Origin: Comamonadaceae bacterium
GTDB lineage: Bacteria; Pseudomonadota; Gammaproteobacteria; Burkholderiales; Burkholderiaceae
Direction of reading: 5' to 3'
DNA length: 14,116 nucleotides
Assembly (NCBI GenBank): GCA_947484245.1
Contig: CANKOT010000059.1
Location: 1 to 14,116, forward strand
Positions 5,450-12,520 of the stretch are shown in pieces (the first letter of the stretch is position 1; the number at the start of each line of letters is the position of its first letter). The notes under the pieces were generated by a model that had not been told where the DNA came from, did not search any database, and saw nothing but the letters and a program-made list of their open reading frames with translations. Both the position numbers and the translations under genes were made by a program.

Positions 5450-6750
5450 GATATTTTTTGGCGCGCGTGAATGGCCAAGAGTGGCTCGAACACCCATTCC
5501 CAAATGCCGCGCACATCGTGGATGACGTCGGCTTCGAGGGTCATGCCTGGGCGCAAGGGACGTGCCTCGCCAAAAGCCATGACATGTTGGGATGCCAATT
5601 CGACGTGGATTCTGTAGAGCGGCTCGTTGCTTTGTGTGGAGGCCATGAGGGCCGTGCCCTGACCATGCGGCAAATCTTGTGGCGCAATGGGCGTGCCGCT
5701 CACCTTCAGAACGCGACCTCTGGCCAGTCCAAACTTTTGATACGGGTAGGCGGCCAAGCGAAGCCACACTTCTTGACCGGGTTGAATGAAGCCGGCAGTG
5801 CGCGTGGGTGCGAAAAGAGCGGCAACCAAGGTGTGTGCCGATGGGTCCGGTGCAAGTGGGCTAGCGTGAGGCACCATGCTGGCAATGGTTTGACCCGACT
5901 GTGCCATGGCGCCCAGGCTCAAATGAACGGTGCTAACCTGGCCTGCCTGCGGCGCCAACACACTGCTGGTTTTGCGCGATTGGACTTCGGCTGTTTCCTG
6001 AGCGAGACTGGCCAGGCTGCGGTCAATTTGGAGGAGATCGATGGCCAACTGCTTTTGCAGATGAGCTAAGTCGGCCTGCGCTAAGTTTTGTTCGCGTGCC
6101 AAAGCACTGCCGCTGCGCAGCGTATTTTCCAAGCGCGATTGCAGGTCAATGAGTTCTTCTTGTTTGCCTTGTGCTTGAATGTCGGAGACAAAACCTTGAG
6201 CCGCCATTTGCTCAAATCGGACAGAAGTTTTTTGCGCCAATTCAACCCGACGCTTTGCCAATGCGTGTTCTTGGGCCGCTTGTGCGGTTTCGAGTGACAA
6301 AGAGCGAATGCGGTCTGTCAAATGAGCTTCCCGCTGGCGGTTTTGAGCAACGCGCGAACCGCGCTCAGCCAACAGCGTGCTTCGGCGTTGTGCCAAATGC
6401 GATGCCAGCAAGCTTGCTGTGCTGCCTTCAGCCGATATTTTGTCGGTGTTGAGCACAAACAAAACTTGGCCTTGTTCAACCCAGTCGCCTTCTTTCACAC
6501 GTTGTTCAAGCAGTACACCTGAAATGGCGGGACTCAACTCCACGGTGCCCCACTGAGGCATGAGAACACCCGGCACCCGAACTTTGCGAGCCACTTCGCC
6601 CCATGCCCCGTAAGCCAGCAAGGCACCTGCCAGCAGCAAGGCCATGCCAGCGACAACGCTGAAGCGCGGATGGTGTGCCAGGTGAATGGGACCCATCCAA
6701 GAGGCCTGCTTGGATTGGGTAACTTCAGTGCGAAAAAGGGGTGTGGTCAT
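5446..6750 (-). CDS. HlyD-family membrane fusion protein (CvaA type)
   Basis: The periplasmic adaptor that joins the ABC exporter to an outer-membrane TolC channel. Seen, numbered from ATG 6750: a short cytoplasmic N-terminus, one membrane anchor at about 29-50, a first lipoyl half-motif (PAISGVLLEQRVKEGDWVEQG, about 74-94), a long Gln/Ala/Leu-rich alpha-hairpin from about 105 to 260, the second lipoyl half (VLAPQAGQVSTVHLSLGA, about 264-281), and a beta-barrel region to the end. Length is 434 residues, normal for CvaA/HlyD-type adaptors. The start is not certain: TTG 6768 would add six residues and has GAGGT very close before it, while ATG 6750 has no clear ribosome site. First gene of the operon; its stop overlaps the next start by four bases. 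It diverges from the MBL hydrolase over 91 bases, in which I could not find a convincing operon promoter. Confidence 0.92.
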   Translation of the reverse strand: MTTPLFRTEVTQSKQASWMGPIHLAHHPRFSVVAGMALLLAGALLAYGAWGEVARKVRVPGVLMPQWGTVELSPAISGVLLEQRVKEGDWVEQGQVLFVLNTDKISAEGSTASLLASHLAQRRSTLLAERGSRVAQNRQREAHLTDRIRSLSLETAQAAQEHALAKRRVELAQKTSVRFEQMAAQGFVSDIQAQGKQEELIDLQSRLENTLRSGSALAREQNLAQADLAHLQKQLAIDLLQIDRSLASLAQETAEVQSRKTSSVLAPQAGQVSTVHLSLGAMAQSGQTIASMVPHASPLAPDPSAHTLVAALFAPTRTAGFIQPGQEVWLRLAAYPYQKFGLARGRVLKVSGTPIAPQDLPHGQGTALMASTQSNEPLYRIHVELASQHVMAFGEARPLRPGMTLEADVIHDVRGIWEWVFEPLLAIHARQKIS

Positions 6751-6841
6751 GTGCGAGCCAGTGAACAAGACCTCACAATACGAGGTTCACAGGCAAACTT
6801 TGTTACATTGCCTTGCAAGCGAAACCCATTGAAATACCAGC

Positions 6842-7480
6842 ATGCTTCAGTACCAAACCATCCCTGTCACCCCGTTTCAACAAAATTGCTCTTTGGTTTG
6901 GGACGATCAAACCCAGCAAGCCGCAGTGATCGATCCTGGCGGTGACCTTGACTTGATCTTGGCCGAGGTTCAGCAACGAGGTTTGAAACTCGAGCAAATC
7001 TGGCTCACCCATGCACACATCGATCACGCAGGCGGAACCGCTGTGTTGGCGCGCACTTTGAATTTACCCATCATTGGCCCGCACCCTGGTGATCAGTTTT
7101 GGATTGATCGTTTGTCTGATCAGGGCCGCATGTTTCAGTTTCCCGACGCAGAAATTTTTACACCCACAAGGTGGCTTGCGGATGGCGATACCGTGACCTT
7201 GGGATCACACACACTGATCGTGCGGCATTGCCCTGGACACACGCCAGGGCATGTGGTGTTTTACTCAGCTGAAATCAAACGCGCGTTTGTCGGTGATGTT
7301 TTGTTTGCAGGCAGCATTGGCCGCACTGACTTTCCGCAAGGCGACCACGACACCTTGATTGCGAGCATCACGCAGCGTTTGTGGCCGATGGGCGATGACA
7401 CGGTGTTCATTCCAGGACATGGCCCAGAAAGCACTTTTGGTCATGAGCGCCGCAGCAACCCTTACGTGGGCGGAACCTGA
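6842..7480 (+). CDS. MBL-fold metallo-hydrolase, glyoxalase II-like (YcbL/GloB2 type)
   Basis: A 212-residue metallo-beta-lactamase-fold hydrolase. Seen: the metal motif THAHIDHAGG (H57, H59, D61, H62), HCPGHTPGH near 127-135, FVGDVLFAGSIGRTDFPQGD near 150-169, and the C-terminal PGHGPESTFGHER. The arrangement and length fit the short glyoxalase II-like group typified by YcbL, which lacks the substrate-binding C-terminal domain of classical GloB. Such proteins are thought to hydrolyse S-lactoylglutathione or related thioesters, but the true substrate is uncertain. There is no Shine-Dalgarno sequence before ATG 6842. It diverges from the export operon and converges on the M48 peptidase gene with a 19-base gap. 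Confidence 0.9.
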   Translation: MLQYQTIPVTPFQQNCSLVWDDQTQQAAVIDPGGDLDLILAEVQQRGLKLEQIWLTHAHIDHAGGTAVLARTLNLPIIGPHPGDQFWIDRLSDQGRMFQFPDAEIFTPTRWLADGDTVTLGSHTLIVRHCPGHTPGHVVFYSAEIKRAFVGDVLFAGSIGRTDFPQGDHDTLIASITQRLWPMGDDTVFIPGHGPESTFGHERRSNPYVGGT

Positions 7481-7493
7481 GCCATCAGCAGCT

Positions 7494-7515
7494 TGCGCCT
7501 CAATTGAGGGGCGCG
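7494..7515. terminator. Weak inverted repeat at the convergent ends of the MBL and M48 genes
   Basis: A 12-bp palindrome CCTCAATTGAGG (7498-7509) is flanked by GCG and GGCGC that can extend pairing with a bulge. It covers the M48 stop codon and lies 17 bases after the MBL stop. It could act as a shared bidirectional terminator, but neither side has a T-run, so support is weak. Confidence 0.25.
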
Positions 7516-8414
7516 GAATCTCGGCCCTGAATAGCTTGGGCATAGAGGTTCGCCACTTTGGGTAAGTTGGCTTCAAGTTCCTGAATGCGATTGTTGCCGC
7601 TAGGGTGCGTCGACAAAAAAGCGAGTTGCCCTTTGCCACCGCCTGTGGCACCCAGCATTTTTTTCCAAAGCTGCACACTGGCTTCTGGTTTGAAACCAGC
7701 ACGCGCAGCAATTTCAAGTCCGACCAAATCGGCTTCTGTTTCGTCGTCGCGGCCGTACTTCAGAGTGAGCAATTGGGTGCCTAAGTTGGCTGCAACATCG
7801 CCCAGTTGGCCCAAGCCCAAGAGCTGAGAGGCCACCGACAAACCCATGCCTGTGGCTTTGGATTTGGCCAAGCGCTCACGCGAGTGCTCACGCAAAGCAT
7901 GCGCCATTTCGTGCCCCATGATCATGGCCACTTCATCGTCGTTGAGCTTGAGTTGATCGAGGATGCCGGTGTAAAACGCAATTTTTCCGCCGGGCATGCA
8001 CCAAGCATTGATTTGCTTGCTGTTAATGAGGTTAACTTCCCACCGCCACTTGCGCGAATCGGGGTTCCATTGGGCGGTGAACGGAATCAATTTGGCGGCG
8101 ATGGTGCGCAGGCGTTTGAGAGGGGGATAGTCGTCTGGAGCCAAGGCACCTTTGCTGTCGGCTTCTCCCATGGTTTGTTGATATTGCTGCTTGGCTGATG
8201 CCTCCAGTGTTTCGGCTGGAATGAGTTTGCGAATACCAGAGGCTTTACCCACATCGACTTGCGCATGCGCAGTGCCGGCCAGCAATGCGCTGAAGCCCAA
8301 GCCGGCGCCGCCCAGTTGATTCAAAAAAGCGCGGCGAGAAGACCCCGCTGCTTCAGAAACTGAAGGCTCCAAGGAGTCAGGCCCGTTCAAATTTGAATAG
8401 CATCGCCAGCACAT
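7500..8414 (-). CDS. M48 family zinc metallopeptidase with twin-arginine signal
   Basis: Predicted periplasmic zinc protease of the M48 (Oma1/BepA-like) type. Seen, numbered from ATG 8414: a twin-arginine signal SRRAFL (R27, R28) followed by a Gly/Ala/Leu-rich segment and AHAQ, giving probable cleavage near 51-52; zinc motif HEMAH at 168-172; third-ligand segment DETEAD (E227); and THPSGNNRI near the C-terminus, typical of M48. The first residues include a CWRC pair of cysteines ahead of the signal, which is unusual. ATG 8414 is preferred over GTG 8435 because a strong promoter places transcription start at the ATG, so GTG would lie outside the mRNA. Mature length suits a single protease domain without TPR repeats. 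Its substrate is unknown; related proteins take part in outer-membrane quality control. Confidence 0.9.
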   Translation of the reverse strand: MCWRCYSNLNGPDSLEPSVSEAAGSSRRAFLNQLGGAGLGFSALLAGTAHAQVDVGKASGIRKLIPAETLEASAKQQYQQTMGEADSKGALAPDDYPPLKRLRTIAAKLIPFTAQWNPDSRKWRWEVNLINSKQINAWCMPGGKIAFYTGILDQLKLNDDEVAMIMGHEMAHALREHSRERLAKSKATGMGLSVASQLLGLGQLGDVAANLGTQLLTLKYGRDDETEADLVGLEIAARAGFKPEASVQLWKKMLGATGGGKGQLAFLSTHPSGNNRIQELEANLPKVANLYAQAIQGRDSAPLN

Positions 8415-8420
8415 GCTTAA

Positions 8421-8448
8421 ATCATAGTGCCGCACCCACAGATTTCAA
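8421..8448 (-). promoter_or_regulatory. Promoter of the M48 peptidase gene, predicted leaderless
   Basis: On minus, TTGAAA (8448-8443) and TATGAT (8426-8421) are separated by 16 bases; both match consensus in 5 of 6 positions. The expected start site, six to seven bases after the -10 box, falls on the ATG at 8414. No Shine-Dalgarno sequence is present. Confidence 0.6.
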
Positions 8449-8482
8449 GGCAAGGGACTCGCAAAATCCGCATTCATGCTTG

Positions 8483-8488
8483 GATAAT
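8483..8488 (+). promoter_or_regulatory. Possible -10 box of ampG
   Basis: GATAAT (5 of 6) lies exactly six bases before ATG 8495, which would put the transcription start on the start codon. The best -35 at a normal distance is poor (TCGCAA, 18-base spacer), so this is tentative. Confidence 0.35.
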
Positions 8489-8494
8489 GTCGAC

Positions 8495-9850
8495 ATGACA
8501 GAAAAGCCCATTTCAAATCAGCCCACTTTTTCTTGGCTTGCCTCTTGGCGCGTTTATTTAGAACCTGCCAGCTTGCGCATGCTGTTTTTGGGTTTTGCGG
8601 CAGGCCTGCCTCTGCTTTTGGTGTTGGGCACTTTGAGCTTTCGACTGCGTGAGGCGGGCATCGATCGCAGCACCATTGGCTACCTCAGCTGGGTGGGGTT
8701 GGCCTATGGCTTTAAGTGGGTGTGGGCGCCGCTGGTCGACCGCATGCCCATTCCTTGGCTCACGCGCTCTTTAGGCCGCAGACGCAGTTGGCTCTTGTTG
8801 GCCCAGGCCATGGTCATGCTGGGCTTGGTGGGGATGGCGCTAAGCGATCCTTCTCAAACTTTAGGTCCGGTGGTTTGGTGTGCCTTGCTGGTGGCGTTTG
8901 GCTCTGCCACCCAAGATATTGCACTCGATGCTTTTCGCATTGAGTCAGCCGACCCCACACACCAAGCCGCTTTGGCGGCCAGTTATCAAACGGGTTATCG
9001 CTTGGCCATGATTTGGGCCGGTGCGGGTGTGTTGTGGGTGGCAGCCTGGGTGCAGGGCGAAAGCGGTAGTGGCTATATGCATGCTGCGTGGCAAACAGCC
9101 TATTTGGTCATGGCTGCCAGCATGCTCGTCGGTGTCATCACCGTGCTGCGTTCGCATGAGCCAAAGCCAGCCGAATTGCCGCCTGCCAAAAATGTGCAGG
9201 AATGGTTGCAAGGCGCGCTGATAGATCCCTTTGCCGATTTTGTGAAGCGCTACAAGTGGCAGGCAGCCTTGATATTGAGCTTGATTGCGGTGTATCGCAT
9301 CAGCGATGTGGTCATGGGCATCATGGCCAACCCGTTTTATGTGGACATGGGTTACACCAAAACGGAGGTGGCCAGCGTCACCAAAGTCTATGGTGTGCTG
9401 ATGACTCTGTTGGGCGCTTTTGTGGGCGGTGTCATGGCACTGCGCTGGGGGGTGATGCGCATTCTGATGCTGGGCGCTTTGCTCAGTGCCTTAAGCAACT
9501 TGTTGTTTGCGTGGTTGGCAGGACATGGTCACGATGTGAATGCGCTGATCCTGGTGATTTCGGCAGACAACCTGGCCAGTGGCATTGCCTCAGCTGCGTT
9601 CATTGCCTACTTGTCTTCTTTGACCAATATTCAATATTCGGCAACGCAATATGCGCTTTTGAGTTCCATGATGCTTTTGTTGCCCAAGTTCATTGCCGGT
9701 TTCTCGGGTGATTTTGTCAATGCCCATGGCTATGCCGACTTCTTCAATGCCACGGCACTTCTAGGCTTGCCCGTGCTCATTTTGGTGGCTTTGGCAGCGC
9801 GTTATCAGCCTGCTGACCTGTCCTCTTCGCAACCTACTTCTGAGGTCTGA
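8495..9850 (+). CDS. ampG: AmpG-type muropeptide permease (MFS)
   Basis: An inner-membrane permease of the major facilitator superfamily, predicted to import GlcNAc-anhydroMurNAc peptides during cell-wall recycling; in species with AmpR/AmpC it also feeds beta-lactamase induction. Seen: 451 residues with about 12 hydrophobic segments; the first follows a short polar N-terminus. The loop motif SATQDIALDAFRIE at 137-150 is characteristic of AmpG, as are FLGFAAGLPLLL at 31-42 and FKWVWAPLVDR near 73-83. A central hydrophilic loop carries EPKPAELPPAKNVQEWLQGA. I set the start at ATG 8495; the frame is open to an ATG at 8393, but those residues overlap the divergent M48 gene and look random. Translation signals are weak; a -10-like hexamer lies just before the ATG. 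The 96 bases after it hold no obvious terminator. Confidence 0.9.
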   Translation: MTEKPISNQPTFSWLASWRVYLEPASLRMLFLGFAAGLPLLLVLGTLSFRLREAGIDRSTIGYLSWVGLAYGFKWVWAPLVDRMPIPWLTRSLGRRRSWLLLAQAMVMLGLVGMALSDPSQTLGPVVWCALLVAFGSATQDIALDAFRIESADPTHQAALAASYQTGYRLAMIWAGAGVLWVAAWVQGESGSGYMHAAWQTAYLVMAASMLVGVITVLRSHEPKPAELPPAKNVQEWLQGALIDPFADFVKRYKWQAALILSLIAVYRISDVVMGIMANPFYVDMGYTKTEVASVTKVYGVLMTLLGAFVGGVMALRWGVMRILMLGALLSALSNLLFAWLAGHGHDVNALILVISADNLASGIASAAFIAYLSSLTNIQYSATQYALLSSMMLLLPKFIAGFSGDFVNAHGYADFFNATALLGLPVLILVALAARYQPADLSSSQPTSEV

Positions 9851-9933
9851 TTCAAGTGATTCACCACGAACAGCCGGATGGCGCATCGTGCTTTGAGGTG
9901 CAATTTAGAAGCATGCCCGTAGATCGTGCCTCT

Positions 9934-9939
9934 TATACT
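9934..9939 (+). promoter_or_regulatory. Possible -10 box of the GT4 gene
   Basis: TATACT (5 of 6) sits seven bases before ATG 9947, with no convincing -35 at 16-19 bases. Alternatively the GAAG between them is a weak ribosome site on a longer transcript from ampG. Confidence 0.3.
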
Positions 9940-9946
9940 TGAAGCC

Positions 9947-10996
9947 ATGAAAATTACGCATTTGCTGTTGTCGCATAGTTTTGCTGGCACCGAACGGTAT
10001 GTGGTTGAACTTGCCAACGCACAAGCCATGTCAGGCCATGAAGTCACAGTTATTTTGCACAAGCGAGCTGCAGAAGATCGACCCAATTCATTCGCTCATC
10101 GGTTTAACGAAAAGGTCCGGCAGCTGTTTGTAGGCGGCCCCAGTTGGATTGCTTTTTGGTGGGCACGCCAAGTCGTTCAAAAATTACAAACGGATGTGGC
10201 GCATGCCCATTTAAGTGGGGGGTGCAGGGCTATCCAGTCGCTGCGCGATCCATTTTTGCGCGTCGCAACATTGCACATTCATTACAAACCGCAGCAGCAC
10301 CGCGGTATGGACGCATTGATTGCCATAGCACCATGGCAAATGAAAGAGATTCCACCAGATCAATTGGCCTGTACAGAACAGATTAACAATTGGACGCAAG
10401 CTACAAAACCAGATGCCTCTGCACGCGAAAAAATACGTACTGAACTCGGTATACCACCAGATACTTTTTTAATTGGCGCCTTGTGTCGCGCAGAAAAAAG
10501 CAAGGGCTTAGACGTTCTGATTGACGCCTACTTGACAAACCCGCCTGCCAATTCTCGATTGGTCATTGTTGGGGGTGGACATGATTGGAAGGCCTTGAGA
10601 AAAAAAGCGCCAGCCAATATCCTGATGCCGGGCTTTGTGACTCGACCACAAGATTGGTTCAGTGCCTTTGATGGCTACGTGAGTGCAGCAAGGTATGAGC
10701 CATTTGGACTTGTTTTTTTAGAGGCCTTCGCTGTCGGTTTGCCTGTGCTGTCCACGGCGACCGAAGGGGCTCAAATATTTCAAGCCCTAATAGGGCGGCC
10801 CTTGTTGAAGTGCGGAGACATACATTCAATGACCGAAGGGCTACAACACTTTTTAAGTGAACGCCCCGCAAAACGCACCTACGATCTCAGTGATTTCACT
10901 TATGAAAATCAGGTCAATCGGATAGAAGCTTTTTACAAGAAGCAATGGACCCGCCTGCGCTCAAATTCATTGAACAAAAAAATCACTTTGCAATAA
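9947..10996 (+). CDS. Glycosyltransferase family 4
   Basis: A 349-residue GT-B fold glycosyltransferase, probably adding a sugar to cell-surface glycan (LPS core or O-chain) at the cytoplasmic face. Seen: an N-terminal acceptor domain beginning MKITHLLLSHSFAGTERYV with the early Gly-Thr-Glu of many GT4 enzymes; the linker strand FLIGALCRAEKSKGLDVLI in mid-protein that opens the donor domain; LVIVGGGHDW; and the retaining-enzyme signature E-x7-E (E251 in YEPFG and E259 in LEAF). ATG 9947 matches the family N-terminus; an in-frame ATG at 9926 adds seven unrelated residues. Donor sugar and acceptor cannot be told. Its 3' end overlaps the convergent methyltransferase gene by 14 bases. Confidence 0.9.
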   Translation: MKITHLLLSHSFAGTERYVVELANAQAMSGHEVTVILHKRAAEDRPNSFAHRFNEKVRQLFVGGPSWIAFWWARQVVQKLQTDVAHAHLSGGCRAIQSLRDPFLRVATLHIHYKPQQHRGMDALIAIAPWQMKEIPPDQLACTEQINNWTQATKPDASAREKIRTELGIPPDTFLIGALCRAEKSKGLDVLIDAYLTNPPANSRLVIVGGGHDWKALRKKAPANILMPGFVTRPQDWFSAFDGYVSAARYEPFGLVFLEAFAVGLPVLSTATEGAQIFQALIGRPLLKCGDIHSMTEGLQHFLSERPAKRTYDLSDFTYENQVNRIEAFYKKQWTRLRSNSLNKKITLQ

Positions 10997-11570
10997 ATTC
11001 CCAAGCGATATGAGTGAATTTACCCTTAAGCTTGTAATTCATGCGGCGAAATTTTTGACTCAAATTGAGTGGAACCAGTGGCGTCAATGCATCTTTGTGG
11101 ACCATCCATTCAACTTTGCGGGCTTCAAATTGACCCGAGAATCCATACATCCTGCCTAAGGGGTTTGCACCCGTAAAGTAGAGATGTGTTTTCTCGGTCA
11201 TGATGTTGACATGCGTCGGGTCTTGAAATGCTTCATAAGCTGGATAGCAGGGGGTGAGTGCATACAGAATGCCCCCTGGTCGAAGTACGCGATGTATTTC
11301 GTTCATCAATTCAATGAAAGGAAAGCGAGTTGACAATCCGTCCGGAGTGGGTAGAACGCGCGGCACATGCTCCAAGAAATCAAAAGTTGAAAGCGAATCG
11401 AAGTAGTGATCTGGAAAAGGGATTGGTTGCAGCGTTAAATTGGCCTGGCGAATGGTAATTTGGGACGAATTTTCAGTGGGTGCAATGTCAACACCAAAAA
11501 GCTCATCCTGTTGGTAAGGGTTGCGAGGCACTGGGCCGCAGCCCAAATCTAAATGTCGTGTTCTTTGCAT
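10983..11570 (-). CDS. Class I SAM-dependent methyltransferase in glycan cluster
   Basis: A 195-residue Methyltransf_11-type enzyme. Seen: SAM-binding motif LDLGCGPVPRNP at 7-18, acidic VDIAP near 25-30, the F-D-F-LEHVP segment near 64-71 that matches motif IV/post-motif, and HRVLRPGGILY near 95-105. Placed directly after two GT2 genes (13 bases after the second), it most likely methylates a sugar or handles a glycan intermediate, though this rests on context only. There is no clear ribosome site; translation may depend on coupling. It is the last gene of the minus-strand glycan operon and its final 14 bases overlap the GT4 gene on the opposite strand. Confidence 0.83.
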   Translation of the reverse strand: MQRTRHLDLGCGPVPRNPYQQDELFGVDIAPTENSSQITIRQANLTLQPIPFPDHYFDSLSTFDFLEHVPRVLPTPDGLSTRFPFIELMNEIHRVLRPGGILYALTPCYPAYEAFQDPTHVNIMTEKTHLYFTGANPLGRMYGFSGQFEARKVEWMVHKDALTPLVPLNLSQKFRRMNYKLKGKFTHIAWEFIAK

Positions 11571-11583
11571 GATGAAGCTAGGA

Positions 11584-12519
11584 TTATTTCTTTGAATTCA
11601 CAGATTGAATGTAATGCGCAAGAATGGCAAAGGCTTGACTCAGACGCGCTGACCATCGAATGGGAGCCTGCAACGAGAAACAAAAGTAGATCCAAAATTC
11701 AGAAAAACTTGGCGTGAGCTTTGTTCGAAATTCATATTTTGCAAGTTTCAACCATTGCGTTGTGACGCCCATTTCATTTCGGTAGTAAGCCAACATCTTC
11801 TCGACACGCAAAGCGTAACGTGCGTTTTTGATTGGCGAATGACGGAACTCAAGCAGGGCGTTGTTGGCATGCTCACGGTGCATCACCAGCGGTTCTGCTA
11901 AATAGTATTTGTGAGCGCCGAGGATGTCGCTGCCGTAGAAAAGACAATCGTCAGGGCGAGACTTCCATTCGGCGACTTGTTCTTTAGGCAATTGAAGTAT
12001 TTGATTCAGCAGAGACCGCTTGAGTGTGTTGCCTGAAGTCGCAACACCTTGCCAGCGCTGAATGAAGGCACCCATGAGGATGGACAATCCAAGGTCGCGG
12101 CTTTTTCGGTGGCGCTTTCGATTCAATGCGAGCCCTTCGGAGGCTCCAAACTTTTGCATGTTGCAGTAGACGTAATCGAAACTTGAGTTGGCCTCGTAGA
12201 TAGCGGCCATTTTTTCCAAATAATTTGTATTCCACAGATCATCTGAATCAAGCAGCGCAACGACATCACCTTTTGCCATTGCGCAGCCAGTGATCCAGGC
12301 AGCCATTTGGCCCGAATTGGGCTGCGTCAAAACCCTCACTTTTAGATGCTTGTCAAAGGCCTGCGTCAGACGCGCCACGGATTCGTCTTGAGAACCATCG
12401 TCCACCACAATCACTTCGAGGGGCGGATAAGTTTGTGACAAAGCAGATTGCACAGCCTCAACGACATAGTCTTGGTAGTTGTAACTGCTGATGAGAACGG
12501 AGATGCTGGGCTTGTTCAT
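11584..12519 (-). CDS. Glycosyltransferase family 2 (second of pair)
   Basis: A 311-residue GT-A fold enzyme. Seen: beta-strand PSISVLISSYNYQDYV at 4-19, nucleotide-binding VVDDGS at 38-43, and the metal-binding LDSDD at 90-94, the hallmarks of inverting GT2 enzymes. A C-terminal half follows with MHREHANNAL. No membrane anchor is evident. I set the start at ATG 12519, one base after the stop of the upstream GT2 gene (TGA-A-ATG), which suggests translational reinitiation; TTG 12528 would add three residues. Sugar donor and acceptor are unknown. Part of the ilvE-side minus-strand operon. Confidence 0.9.
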   Translation of the reverse strand: MNKPSISVLISSYNYQDYVVEAVQSALSQTYPPLEVIVVDDGSQDESVARLTQAFDKHLKVRVLTQPNSGQMAAWITGCAMAKGDVVALLDSDDLWNTNYLEKMAAIYEANSSFDYVYCNMQKFGASEGLALNRKRHRKSRDLGLSILMGAFIQRWQGVATSGNTLKRSLLNQILQLPKEQVAEWKSRPDDCLFYGSDILGAHKYYLAEPLVMHREHANNALLEFRHSPIKNARYALRVEKMLAYYRNEMGVTTQWLKLAKYEFRTKLTPSFSEFWIYFCFSLQAPIRWSARLSQAFAILAHYIQSVNSKK

Positions 12520-12520
12520 T

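Noticed and set aside
5450..5767. The N-terminal 106-residue extension of the CPBP-like gene's open frame.
   Set aside because: It lies wholly inside HlyD in another frame, is Arg/His/Gly-rich without structure, and the ATG at 5449 gives the normal operon overlap and protein start.
5458..6069. A 203-codon plus-strand open frame opposite the HlyD gene.
   Set aside because: It is exactly antisense to a well-supported gene, has no domain I recognise, and its residue pattern looks like a shadow of Gln/Ala/Leu-rich coding DNA.
6770..6786. A dyad ACCTC/GAGGT between the HlyD and MBL genes as an operator.
   Set aside because: Arms are only 5 bp around 7 bases, one copy only, and no convincing promoter is attached to it.
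8393..8494. An upstream ATG at 8393 as the start of ampG.
   Set aside because: The added 34 residues overlap the divergent M48 coding start, are not AmpG-like, and would place the M48 promoter inside ampG.
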